This document shows positions 1-5,662 of a stretch of 9,062 nucleotides of DNA, in pieces. Origin of the DNA: UBA11606 sp039815945 (GTDB lineage Bacteria; Actinomycetota; Acidimicrobiia; Acidimicrobiales; Aldehydirespiratoraceae); NCBI GenBank assembly GCA_039815945.1, contig JBCBYI010000166.1, positions 1-9,062 of the forward strand. Reading direction: 5' to 3'. The notes under the pieces were generated by a model. That model did not search any database. It had not been told where the DNA came from and saw only the letters and a program-made list of their open reading frames with translations. Each line of letters begins with the position of its first letter. The stretch's first letter is position 1. A program made the translations under genes and the position numbers.

Positions 1-21
1 CCTGACCTGACTCAGGTCAGG
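1..21. terminator. Perfect inverted repeat spanning the DUF1737 stop
   Basis: CCTGACCTGA (1-10) and TCAGGTCAGG (12-21) are perfect 10-bp arms around a single base. Each arm is itself a tandem CCTGA/TCAGG repeat. The right arm covers the stop codon of the DUF1737 gene (17-19). As RNA it could fold as an 8-bp stem with a 5-nt loop, suiting a U-less terminator; as DNA it could be an operator for a gene beyond the edge. What follows is outside the window, so the choice cannot be made. Confidence 0.4.
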
Positions 22-202
22 CGTCGTCGACAGGCAGGACGACTGCCTGCGCCGCCACCACACCATCGGGTGTGTGGGTGATCGTCGGCGACCCGTACAG
101 CACATAGCCGTCGTCGAGTGCGGCACTGACCCGCTCGCAGAAGCTGCGGTCGTCGGGGCCCGTGAGAAGGCGGTAACGGAGGCGATCGTCGGCGTCGGAC
201 AT
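17..202 (-). CDS. DUF1737 domain small protein
   Basis: Small 61-residue protein that matches the DUF1737 pattern over nearly its whole length: YRLLTGPDD at about residues 10-18, FCERV at 21-25, then a GYVLYGSPT core at 32-40 and AAQAVV near the end. The molecular function of this family is not known; members are small soluble proteins, and I see no signal peptide or membrane segment. It begins 16 bases after the metZ stop, on the same strand, so it could be read through from metZ. It also has its own TACGCT hexamer 6 nt before the ATG, with no Shine-Dalgarno sequence, which suggests a leaderless transcript. The stop codon lies inside a perfect inverted repeat. The family call is from motif memory and fairly secure; no function is claimed. 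Confidence 0.82.
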   Translation of the reverse strand: MSDADDRLRYRLLTGPDDRSFCERVSAALDDGYVLYGSPTITHTPDGVVAAQAVVLPVDDA

Positions 203-208
203 GGCGCC

Positions 209-214
209 AGCGTA
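209..214 (-). promoter_or_regulatory. Leaderless -10 element (TACGCT) for DUF1737 gene
   Basis: On the minus strand TACGCT fits the actinobacterial -10 consensus TANNNT and lies 6 nt upstream of the ATG at 202. There is no purine-rich ribosome site between them. This arrangement places transcription start at or next to the start codon, giving a leaderless mRNA. The same layout recurs at two other genes in this window. The motif is short, so the call rests mainly on recurrence and position. Confidence 0.5.
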
Positions 215-218
215 GGCC

Positions 219-1397
219 TCAGCCGCTCAGCGCCTTGCCGAGATCGGTGAGGAGGTCGTCGACGTCCTCGAGCCCGATCGAGAGCCGGATCATCGATTCG
301 GTGATGCCCATCTCGCGGCGAAGATCCGGCGCGACGCGCCGGTGGGTCGTGGTCGCCGGGTGGGTCACGAGGCTCTTCGCGTCGCCCAGGTTGTTCGAGA
401 TGTCGAAGATCTCCAACGCGTTGACGACCGCGAACGTCTGGGCCTGATCGGCCTCGAGTTCGAGGCAGACCACCGTGCCGCCGGCCTCCATCTGGTTGCG
501 GGCGAGCTCGTGGTCGGGGTGCGACTCGAGGAACGGGTACCGCACCGACCGGATGCGAGGGTTGGGTTCGAGCTCGCGGGCGATGCGCTCGGCCGAGCGC
601 GCCATCGCATCGACGCGCAGACGGAGCGTCTCGAGCCCCTTCAGCAACGTCCAAGCGTTGAACGGGCTCAGGCTGGGGCCGGTGTGGCGCAGGAAGTCCT
701 GCAGGTGCTCCTGGTCGAACTGTTCGGTGCACAACACTGCCCCGCCGAGGGTGCGACCCTGGCCGTCGATGTGCTTGGTGGCGGAGTAGACGACGATGTC
801 GGCGCCGAAGTCGAGCGGGTGCTGGAGCACGGGCGTGGCGAAGATGTTGTCGACGATCACCAGCGCGCCCGCGGCATGGGCGAGTTCGCTCACGGCGGCG
901 AGGTCGATGATTTCCAGGCCGGGGTTCGAGGGCGTCTCGAGGAAGACGGCCTGCGCACCGCCGGCGAGGGCGGCTTCCCACTGCGCCAGATCACGCCCGT
1001 CGACGAGGACGGTCTCGACGCCGTAGCGGGGAAGGATGTCGGTGATGATCACCGAACAGCTCCCGAAGAGCGCCCGCGACGCCACGACCTTGTCGCCCGC
1101 CGTGAGGAACGACGCCATCGAGGCGAAGACCGCCGCCATCCCGCTGGCCGTCGCCCGACAGACTTCAGCGCCCTCGATCAGCCGCAGCCGCTCCTCGAAC
1201 ATCGAGACGGTCGGGTTGCCGTAGCGGCCGTAGATGTAGCGGTCGACGTCGCCGGCGAAGGCGGCCTGGGCCTCCTCCGCGGAGGAGTAGACGAACCCCG
1301 AGGTCGCATAGATCGCCTCGGCCGTCTCGTCGAACCGACTGCGCTCGACCCCGCCCCGGACGAGGCGGGTGGCCTCGGACCAGTCCTCGATCGCCAT
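219..1397 (-). CDS. metZ: O-succinylhomoserine sulfhydrylase (MetZ)
   Basis: PLP-dependent enzyme of the Cys/Met metabolism family (392 residues, normal length). It makes homocysteine from O-succinylhomoserine and sulfide (direct sulfhydrylation) in the cytosol. Visible motifs: a YGRYGNPT segment near residues 60-70, the internal-aldimine lysine in SATKHIDGQGR (Lys208), and an HTGPSLSPFNAWTLLKGLETL-type stretch characteristic of MetZ; the C-terminal THPATTTH and RLSIGLED segments bind cofactor and substrate carboxylate in the family. The ATG at 1397 is chosen because the open frame upstream only overlaps the rhodanese gene in another frame. The junction reads TGAGATG, with AGGA 5 nt before the ATG, so translation is probably coupled to the rhodanese. 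A rhodanese gene also precedes metZ in Mycobacterium tuberculosis (Rv0390-Rv0391), which supports the call. O-acetylhomoserine sulfhydrylase is the main alternative. Confidence 0.92.
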   Translation of the reverse strand: MAIEDWSEATRLVRGGVERSRFDETAEAIYATSGFVYSSAEEAQAAFAGDVDRYIYGRYGNPTVSMFEERLRLIEGAEVCRATASGMAAVFASMASFLTAGDKVVASRALFGSCSVIITDILPRYGVETVLVDGRDLAQWEAALAGGAQAVFLETPSNPGLEIIDLAAVSELAHAAGALVIVDNIFATPVLQHPLDFGADIVVYSATKHIDGQGRTLGGAVLCTEQFDQEHLQDFLRHTGPSLSPFNAWTLLKGLETLRLRVDAMARSAERIARELEPNPRIRSVRYPFLESHPDHELARNQMEAGGTVVCLELEADQAQTFAVVNALEIFDISNNLGDAKSLVTHPATTTHRRVAPDLRREMGITESMIRLSIGLEDVDDLLTDLGKALSG

Positions 1398-1398
1398 C

Positions 1399-1788
1399 TC
1401 AGTCCTGCGTCCACGGAAGGTCGGCGTGCTTCCAGCCGACCTTGCCCGGGCCACCCTCGAAACCCTGGGTCACGTTGTAGGTGCTCGCGTAGCCGGCCTC
1501 CTCGGCGACGGTCGCCGCGCCCTGGGAGCGGGCACCGCTGCGGCACAGGAACAGCAGCGGGGTCTCGGGGTCGAGTCCATCGGTCGCCTCGGCGAGGAAG
1601 TTGGGGTTGCGCTCGCCGGTGCCGTACCAGGTCCACGTGGCGAAGCGAACCTGCTTGCCGATCTCGTCGAGCGTCGGCACGCCGATCTGTTCCCACTCCT
1701 CTGGGGTCCGGACGTCGATCAGGACCGCAGTCGGGTCGTCGGCCAGCATCTGGTAGGCGTCGGTGACGCTGATCTCGGTGAAGGGCAT
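1399..1788 (-). CDS. Single-domain rhodanese sulfurtransferase
   Basis: A 129-residue single rhodanese domain. The LIDVRTPEEW segment is at residues 23-32, and the active-site loop CRSGARS starts at Cys82, the residue expected to carry the persulfide; the loop ends in Arg87-Ser88 as in active members. It is followed by GYASTYNVTQGFEGG, the usual C-terminal beta-strand and helix region. No signal peptide, so it is cytosolic. The insertion FATWTWYGTGERNPNF (residues 49-64) between the two halves is longer and more aromatic than in minimal GlpE-type rhodaneses. The gene sits one base upstream of metZ, so a role in sulfane-sulfur handling or sulfide supply for homocysteine synthesis is likely but not proven. 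The ATG has GAGG 5 nt upstream. Confidence 0.9.
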   Translation of the reverse strand: MPFTEISVTDAYQMLADDPTAVLIDVRTPEEWEQIGVPTLDEIGKQVRFATWTWYGTGERNPNFLAEATDGLDPETPLLFLCRSGARSQGAATVAEEAGYASTYNVTQGFEGGPGKVGWKHADLPWTQD

Positions 1789-1824
1789 GGCGTCCTCGGA
1801 GAAAGGCGGGTGGGTCCGGCCAGG

Positions 1825-2223
1825 CTACGAGCGCAGCGATGGTTGCAGCGCCTCGAAGGCGTGCCGGAACGACCCGGTGGCGGGGTCGCTCTGGGCCTGG
1901 ACCCAGATACGGCGTTCGTGGGCCTCGGCGGCGACACGTGCGTCGACCGTCGGGTCACCGGTGCAGGCGATGACGAGATGGGCACCGCCGAGATCCCACG
2001 GCCGATAGCGGCGGCGTCGCAGGAACACCGGGCCGTCGAGTTCGAGGATGTCGGGATGGACCGACGGGGCGACGACCTCGACCGTCGCACCGGCGGCGAC
2101 CAAACGGCGGATCTCGCTCACCGCCGTCGCGCCGGCTCCGATCACGACACATCGTCGCCCCCGTAGGTCGAGCATCACGGGGTACCCGTCGGCGGTCATT
2201 GCTTCGGTGGCGGTGCTGGACAC
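1825..2223 (-). CDS. Precorrin-2 dehydrogenase-like protein (short siroheme synthase N-domain)
   Basis: Resembles the NAD-binding N-terminal domain of siroheme synthase (CysG-N/Met8p/SirC type), which oxidises precorrin-2 to sirohydrochlorin. YPVMLDLRGRRCVVIGAG starts at residue 14 and gives the GxGxxA dinucleotide loop at 29-34; VEVVAP (48-53) and IACTGDPTVDARVAAEA follow, with Asp90 near the position of the family's catalytic Asp. At 132 residues it ends about 70 short of the usual length: the helical dimerisation/ferrochelatase part is missing, and the usual VNVVDDP segment reads VQAQSDP. The GTG at 2223 is preferred because AGGAG lies 8 nt upstream; an ATG at 2199 is an alternative. Siroheme serves sulfite reductase, which fits the rhodanese and metZ genes downstream (36-bp gap). 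It may instead be a non-catalytic relative. Confidence 0.72.
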   Translation of the reverse strand: MSSTATEAMTADGYPVMLDLRGRRCVVIGAGATAVSEIRRLVAAGATVEVVAPSVHPDILELDGPVFLRRRRYRPWDLGGAHLVIACTGDPTVDARVAAEAHERRIWVQAQSDPATGSFRHAFEALQPSLRS

Positions 2224-2231
2224 GGTTCCGG

Positions 2232-2236
2232 CTCCT
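2232..2236 (-). promoter_or_regulatory. Ribosome binding site deciding the GTG start at 2223
   Basis: AGGAG on the minus strand, 8 nt upstream of GTG at 2223. This is a strong Shine-Dalgarno match at ideal spacing, and it favours the GTG over the in-frame ATG eight codons downstream, which has no comparable site. Confidence 0.6.
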
Positions 2237-2247
2237 GACGTCGAATC

Positions 2248-2264
2248 CCGATCGATCTGATCGG
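2248..2264. repeat. Inverted repeat in divergent region
   Basis: CCGATC (2248-2253) and GATCGG (2259-2264) form 6-bp perfect arms around a 5-nt centre. The repeat lies in the 138-bp gap between the divergently transcribed siroheme-type gene and the membrane protein gene, about 25 bp upstream of the GTG. It could be an operator or a short 5' UTR hairpin. GATC-rich words are common in this genome, so chance is a real alternative. Confidence 0.3.
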
Positions 2265-2361
2265 CATTCGAACCGTACCGTCGGGCCTGCGGCTAACGCA
2301 GCGGATTCCCACTCGACCGTTCGGTCGCGATCGACGGACTCGGCTGCGAGACTGCGGCCTG

Positions 2362-2688
2362 ATGCGCGATGCCTTCCGCTTCTCCTCGATCACGCTGGCG
2401 GCGCTCGTCGGCTCGATCGTGCTGAGCCTCGTCCTCGTCGGCGTCCCCCGACTAATCGACGACGACCCGTGCCTGCGCGAGGCCGACGTCGACTGCACGA
2501 GTGCCGGCGGGGTCCTCCAGGCCCTCGACGTCGCCGGGGTGTTGATCGGCGCGATCGCGACGCGAATGGTCGCGATCGTGCTCGTGATCGTCGTGGCGAC
2601 CGAGGCGGTCAACTACCGCTCGGTGAGCCGGCGACGTGATCGGCGCCGCCGATCAACCGGACGCGTTGACGAGGAGCCACGTCCGTAG
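2362..2688 (+). CDS. Small two-helix membrane protein, unknown function
   Basis: I do not recognise the family. The 108-residue product has two hydrophobic segments, at about 9-29 and 57-80, and a polar, acidic loop between them holding Cys37 and Cys45 (CLREADVDC), which could form a disulfide if the loop is outside. The C-terminal tail (about 86-97) is very rich in Arg, which by the positive-inside rule puts both ends in the cytoplasm. The hydrophobic/charged layout is what a real membrane protein looks like. The competing minus-strand frame over the same bases is only a Ser/Arg-rich shadow. It is transcribed away from the sulfur genes and toward the oxygenase gene. No clear ribosome site or TANNNT hexamer directly precedes the ATG, so the start is not firm. 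Confidence 0.65.
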   Translation: MRDAFRFSSITLAALVGSIVLSLVLVGVPRLIDDDPCLREADVDCTSAGGVLQALDVAGVLIGAIATRMVAIVLVIVVATEAVNYRSVSRRRDRRRRSTGRVDEEPRP

Positions 2689-2832
2689 CGCCTCGGCCGC
2701 GGATGCAAGCAGGCGGCCCCGCCGACTCAACAGCGGAAGTGCACGCCCGTCTCGACGGCCGCCTCGACCGCGACCCGTGATGGCGAAACCAGCGCGGTTT
2801 TCCGCATGACGAAGATCGGTCACACTCTCGAC

Positions 2833-3690
2833 ATGCCCGCGCTCTCCCAGATCGTCGACCTCGACCGGTATCCGCTCCACGAGCCCCAGTCCGCCGGCTA
2901 CGTCGCCGCCGTCGACGCCGCTCGCGAGGGGCTGCGCTCGGTCGGGTGCGCCGTGATCAAGGATCTCGTCCGTCCCGAGGCGGTGACCCTGCTCAACGAC
3001 GAGATCGTCGAGCGCAAGCACACCACCCACTTCTCGACCCAGGTGATGAACCCGTACTTCCACACCGAAGCCGACGAGGCGTTCCCGGCCGACCACCCCG
3101 TCAACACCTTCCTCGAACGATCGAGCGGCTTCATCCCGGGTGATTCCTGGGAGGCCGGATGTGCGACCGATGTGCTGTTTCGCGCCCGCGAGCTGGCTCG
3201 CTTCCTCGCCGACTGTCTCGAGATCCCCGAGCTGCACTGCTACGCCGACCCGCTCGCCGGCCTCACCGCCAACATCCTCGACCCTGGTCAGCTCTTCACC
3301 TGGCACTTCGACACCAACGATTTCGCGGTGACCGTGCTCGTGCAGGAAGCCGACGATGGCGGCCTGTTCGAGTACTACCCGGCCATCCGCGATGCCGACG
3401 ACGAAGGCTTCGACCGCATCGCCGGCGTCCTCGGCGGTGAACGCGAGGGCGTGCACACCCTCGATCTCCGGCCCGGCGACATGCAGATCTTCCGCGGCCG
3501 CCACAGCCTTCATCAGGTCTCACGGGTGCCGGCGCACAGCCGTCCCCGTCACGCCGCGATCTTCGCCTACACCGAGCAGCCCGGCGTGATCGGTCGTGTC
3601 GCTCGCACCCAGCAGCTGTTCGGCCGGGTCATGCAGGAACACCTCGACGCCGAACAGGAGCGGGTCCGCTCCGACGCGCTGATCGACTGA
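2833..3690 (+). CDS. 2OG-Fe(II) oxygenase, HalD/BesD-like, HxD type
   Basis: Fe(II)/2-oxoglutarate-dependent oxygenase resembling the family that includes the free amino-acid halogenases BesD/HalD and their hydroxylase relatives. Numbered from the ATG at 2806, the metal triad is His167-Phe168-Asp169 and distal His236, and Arg248 is the likely 2-oxoglutarate salt-bridge residue. The core continues as DTNDFAVTVLVQ, GGLFEYYPAIRD and LRPGDMQIFRGRHSLHQVS. Halogenases of this family have Gly in place of the metal Asp to leave room for chloride; Asp is kept here, so hydroxylation is predicted. The substrate cannot be told. I prefer the ATG at 2833: family members usually begin just before the IVDLDRYPL segment, and a weak -10-like CACACT lies 6 nt upstream. 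The ATG at 2806 would add nine residues. It stands alone on the plus strand and ends 14 bp from a convergent SDR gene. Confidence 0.78.
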   Translation: MPALSQIVDLDRYPLHEPQSAGYVAAVDAAREGLRSVGCAVIKDLVRPEAVTLLNDEIVERKHTTHFSTQVMNPYFHTEADEAFPADHPVNTFLERSSGFIPGDSWEAGCATDVLFRARELARFLADCLEIPELHCYADPLAGLTANILDPGQLFTWHFDTNDFAVTVLVQEADDGGLFEYYPAIRDADDEGFDRIAGVLGGEREGVHTLDLRPGDMQIFRGRHSLHQVSRVPAHSRPRHAAIFAYTEQPGVIGRVARTQQLFGRVMQEHLDAEQERVRSDALID

Positions 3691-3709
3691 CCCGCGCCGA
3701 GCGATCAGC
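3678..3709. terminator. Possible bidirectional terminator stem between convergent genes
   Basis: GCTGATCG (3678-3685) and CGATCAGC (3702-3709) are perfect 8-bp arms around a 16-nt centre. They straddle the 3' ends of the oxygenase gene (stop at 3688-3690) and the convergent SDR gene (stop at 3705-3707). There is no T-tract on either side, so it is not a canonical intrinsic terminator, but U-less stems at gene ends are common in actinobacteria. The large loop lowers confidence. Confidence 0.35.
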
Positions 3710-4448
3710 CCTGCTGCACGCCGATCGCGAGGGCGGCGGCCAAACCGGCGGGATCACGATGGAGCTGGGCCCGCACACCGATCGCGAACGGGTCGGTGTC
3801 GTGCTCGGCGATCGAGTGCTTCGCGGCGACCAGACCGGCCTTGGCGATCGCCCGCGGCGGTTCCTTGTGCACTCCGACGACGTGCTCGGCCATGCGGGTG
3901 TCGACCGAGCCGACGATGAGGGCGGCGACGTGCACGCCGTTCGGCGCCAGCTCGGCACGGAGGCAGTCCGACGCGGCCCGCATGGCGAACTTCGACGGCG
4001 AGTAGCCACCCATGTCGGGCACGGCGACGATGCCGCCGGCGGAGAGGACGTTGACGATCGCTCCCCCGCCGTTGGCTGCGATGCCCGGCGCGAACGCCCG
4101 GCACATGCGCATCGTGCCCAGATAGTTGACCGTGATCTCCGATTCCATCGCGGCCATGTCGTCGGCGCCGAGCAGCGTCTCGTTGTGGAACACCCCTGCG
4201 TTGTTGACGAGAAGGGTCACGTCGCTCGCGATCGACGCGGCGGTGTCGACGAGGCCCTGGTCGGTGATGTCGAGCTCGACGACCTCGACCCGGTCGGGAT
4301 CGAGTGCGGCGACCGTCTCGGCGTCGGCCACCACTCGTGATCCGACGTAGATCTTGGCCGCGTCCTGGGCGAGCAGCTCCTCAACGAAGCCCTCACCGAT
4401 GCCACGGTTGCCGCCTGTGACCAGTGCGGTGCAGCCGGCGATCTTCAC
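3705..4448 (-). CDS. Short-chain dehydrogenase/reductase (SDR)
   Basis: Classical 247-residue NAD(P)-dependent SDR. The cofactor loop TGGNRGIG is at 11-18, with Arg38 after the second strand favouring NADP. DIT at 60-62 contacts the adenine, NNAG is at 82-85, the structural Asn is 108, and the catalytic set is Ser136, Tyr149 and Lys153 (YSPSK). The C-terminal half after GSVDTRM (about 175-181) is variable, as usual, and gives no clear substrate hint. It starts with GTG; GAGG lies 5 nt upstream, within the 10-bp gap after the SnoaL-like gene, so the two are almost certainly co-transcribed. Cytosolic oxidoreductase acting on an unknown alcohol or carbonyl compound. Confidence 0.9.
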   Translation of the reverse strand: MKIAGCTALVTGGNRGIGEGFVEELLAQDAAKIYVGSRVVADAETVAALDPDRVEVVELDITDQGLVDTAASIASDVTLLVNNAGVFHNETLLGADDMAAMESEITVNYLGTMRMCRAFAPGIAANGGGAIVNVLSAGGIVAVPDMGGYSPSKFAMRAASDCLRAELAPNGVHVAALIVGSVDTRMAEHVVGVHKEPPRAIAKAGLVAAKHSIAEHDTDPFAIGVRAQLHRDPAGLAAALAIGVQQG

Positions 4449-4458
4449 GACAGCCTCG

Positions 4459-4830
4459 TCAGGCGAACATGGGCGCCAACGGCGCCGGATCGAGCCACTC
4501 GTCGATTCGGGCGATGAGGCCGTCGTCGTTCACCGTCACGATCGCGACCGCCTCGGTGGAGATCTCCTGACCGTCAGGGAGCACCAGCTCAAGCGTGTGT
4601 TGTTGGAGGTAGCCGTCTTCGATCGGTTCGAGACGACGGACGACATAGCGGCGATCGGCGACTCGCTTCGTCATCGCGTTCATCAGCGCGATGTTCTCCT
4701 CGGCGCTCTGGGTGACGTTGTCGAAGTTGTGCCAGATCTCCGCCCCGGGGGCGTAACAGGCACGGGCGGCGTCGGCATCGCCGACGGTGATCGCGTCGAT
4801 GAAGCGTTGGGCGACGGCGGGAACGGTCAT
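4459..4830 (-). CDS. SnoaL-like / NTF2-fold protein
   Basis: A 123-residue protein of the NTF2-like superfamily, SnoaL-like group. The N-terminal helix (VAQRFIDAITVGDADAARA, residues 6-24) is followed by YAPGAEIWHNFDN (26-38), the hallmark opening strand of this fold, and then alternating strands ending in IDEWLDPAPL. Members include polyketide cyclases, isomerases, hydratases and many uncharacterised proteins, so no reaction can be assigned. The ATG at 4830 is used: the long open frame upstream runs through the divergent gene and is Ser/Arg-rich shadow. TACGTT stands 6 nt before this ATG, with no Shine-Dalgarno sequence. It shares a transcript with the SDR gene downstream (10-bp gap), so the pair may act on the same small hydrophobic substrate. 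Confidence 0.85.
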   Translation of the reverse strand: MTVPAVAQRFIDAITVGDADAARACYAPGAEIWHNFDNVTQSAEENIALMNAMTKRVADRRYVVRRLEPIEDGYLQQHTLELVLPDGQEISTEAVAIVTVNDDGLIARIDEWLDPAPLAPMFA

Positions 4831-4836
4831 CGGGCC

Positions 4837-4842
4837 AACGTA
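4837..4842 (-). promoter_or_regulatory. Leaderless -10 element (TACGTT) for SnoaL-SDR operon
   Basis: TACGTT on the minus strand fits TANNNT and lies 6 nt upstream of the ATG at 4830, leaving no room for a 5' UTR with a ribosome site. I see no clear -35 hexamer, which is common for actinobacterial housekeeping promoters. It faces away from a matching element at 4873-4878. Confidence 0.55.
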
Positions 4843-4872
4843 GCCGCCGGGCCCAAGGCCCGTCCCCGTGGG

Positions 4873-4878
4873 TAGCGT
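4873..4878 (+). promoter_or_regulatory. Leaderless -10 element (TAGCGT) for second SDR
   Basis: TAGCGT fits TANNNT and lies 7 nt upstream of the ATG at 4886, with no Shine-Dalgarno sequence in between. It supports the ATG over the in-frame GTG at 4868, because that GTG would lie upstream of the -10 element. The region before it shows no convincing -35 hexamer. Confidence 0.55.
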
Positions 4879-4885
4879 TGGGCAC

Positions 4886-5662
4886 ATGACGACGTGGACC
4901 CGTGCCCTGGTCACCGGCGCGTCGAGCGGCATCGGCCGCTCGATCGCCCAGCAGCTCGCCGCCGACGGCACCGCCCTCGTGGTGACCGCCCGCGACACCG
5001 AGCGCCTCCAGGCGCTCGCCCACGAACTCCCGGTCGACGTCGAGGTGCTCGGTGCCGATCTCGCCACCAAGAAAGGCCGAGCCGCCGTCGCCGACCGCAT
5101 CGCCTCCCACGACGATCCGATCGACCTGCTCGTCAACAACGCCGGGCTCGGCTACGCCGGCAACCTGATCGATCTCAAGGACGCCGACGACCGGCGCACG
5201 GTCGACGTCAACGTCGTCGCACTGCACGAACTCACTCGCACCGCGGCCAAGGTCCTCGTCGAGCGAGGCGGGGGTGCGATCCTCAACGTGTCGTCGATCG
5301 CGGGCGACCTCCCGGGGCCCGGGTCGACCACCTACAACGCCACCAAGGCGTTCGTCACCAGCCTCAGCGAAGGGCTCCACGCCGAGCTCAAGGGCACCGG
5401 CGTCACCGTCACCGCCCTGTGCCCCGGCCTCACCCGCACCGAGTTCCAGGAGCGGGCCGGTGTCGGCGACATGGAGTTCCCCGACTTCCTGTGGCAGAGC
5501 GCCGACGAGGTCGCCAAGGTCGGCCTCGATGCGGCGAAGTCGGGCAAGGCGGTGGTCGTCGCCGGCGTGCCGAACAAGGTGTGGTCGCGGGTCGCCCGCA
5601 GCATGCCGCGCACGGCGATGCGTGAGCTGGCTCGCATGACGACGAGCCAACGCGGCCGCTGA
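4886..5662 (+). CDS. Short-chain dehydrogenase/reductase (SDR), DltE-like
   Basis: Classical SDR of 258 residues. TGASSGIG at 10-17 is the nucleotide loop, with Arg36 of TARD favouring NADP. DLA follows strand 3, NNAG is at 84-87, and the catalytic residues are Ser137, Tyr150 and Lys154 (YNATK). PGLTRTEF follows strand 6, as in the DltE/YqjQ-like group of ketoacyl- or steroid-type reductases; the substrate cannot be read from sequence. The C-terminal tail is basic (SRVARSMPRTAMRELARM), a feature of members thought to associate with membrane or lipid substrates, but this is weak. The ATG at 4886 is chosen from the promoter position. It is divergent from the SnoaL-SDR pair and ends flush against the convergent monooxygenase stop, with no intervening base. 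Confidence 0.88.
   Translation: MTTWTRALVTGASSGIGRSIAQQLAADGTALVVTARDTERLQALAHELPVDVEVLGADLATKKGRAAVADRIASHDDPIDLLVNNAGLGYAGNLIDLKDADDRRTVDVNVVALHELTRTAAKVLVERGGGAILNVSSIAGDLPGPGSTTYNATKAFVTSLSEGLHAELKGTGVTVTALCPGLTRTEFQERAGVGDMEFPDFLWQSADEVAKVGLDAAKSGKAVVVAGVPNKVWSRVARSMPRTAMRELARMTTSQRGR

Noticed and set aside
1398..1454. N-terminal extension of metZ by 19 residues
   Set aside because: It overlaps the rhodanese C-terminus in another frame; the TGAGATG junction and AGGA site mark the ATG at 1397.
342..1766. 474-codon plus-strand open frame opposite metZ and rhodanese
   Set aside because: Antisense shadow of two clearly recognised genes; its translation is Arg/Gly/Val-rich low-complexity with no motif.
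2196..2612. 138-codon minus-strand frame opposite the small membrane protein
   Set aside because: Ser/Thr/Arg-rich shadow with no hydrophobic organisation; it also overlaps the start of the siroheme-type gene.
2653..3513. 286-codon minus-strand frame opposite the 2OG oxygenase
   Set aside because: Shadow caused by high third-position GC; the plus strand has a complete HxD...H...R active site.
4868..4885. GTG start six codons upstream of the second SDR
   Set aside because: It lies upstream of the TAGCGT -10 element, and the extra residues precede the normal SDR N-terminus.
4831..5139. N-terminal extension of the SnoaL-like gene by 103 residues
   Set aside because: Ser/Arg-rich and fully antisense to the divergent SDR; the promoter hexamer and fold start fit the ATG at 4830.
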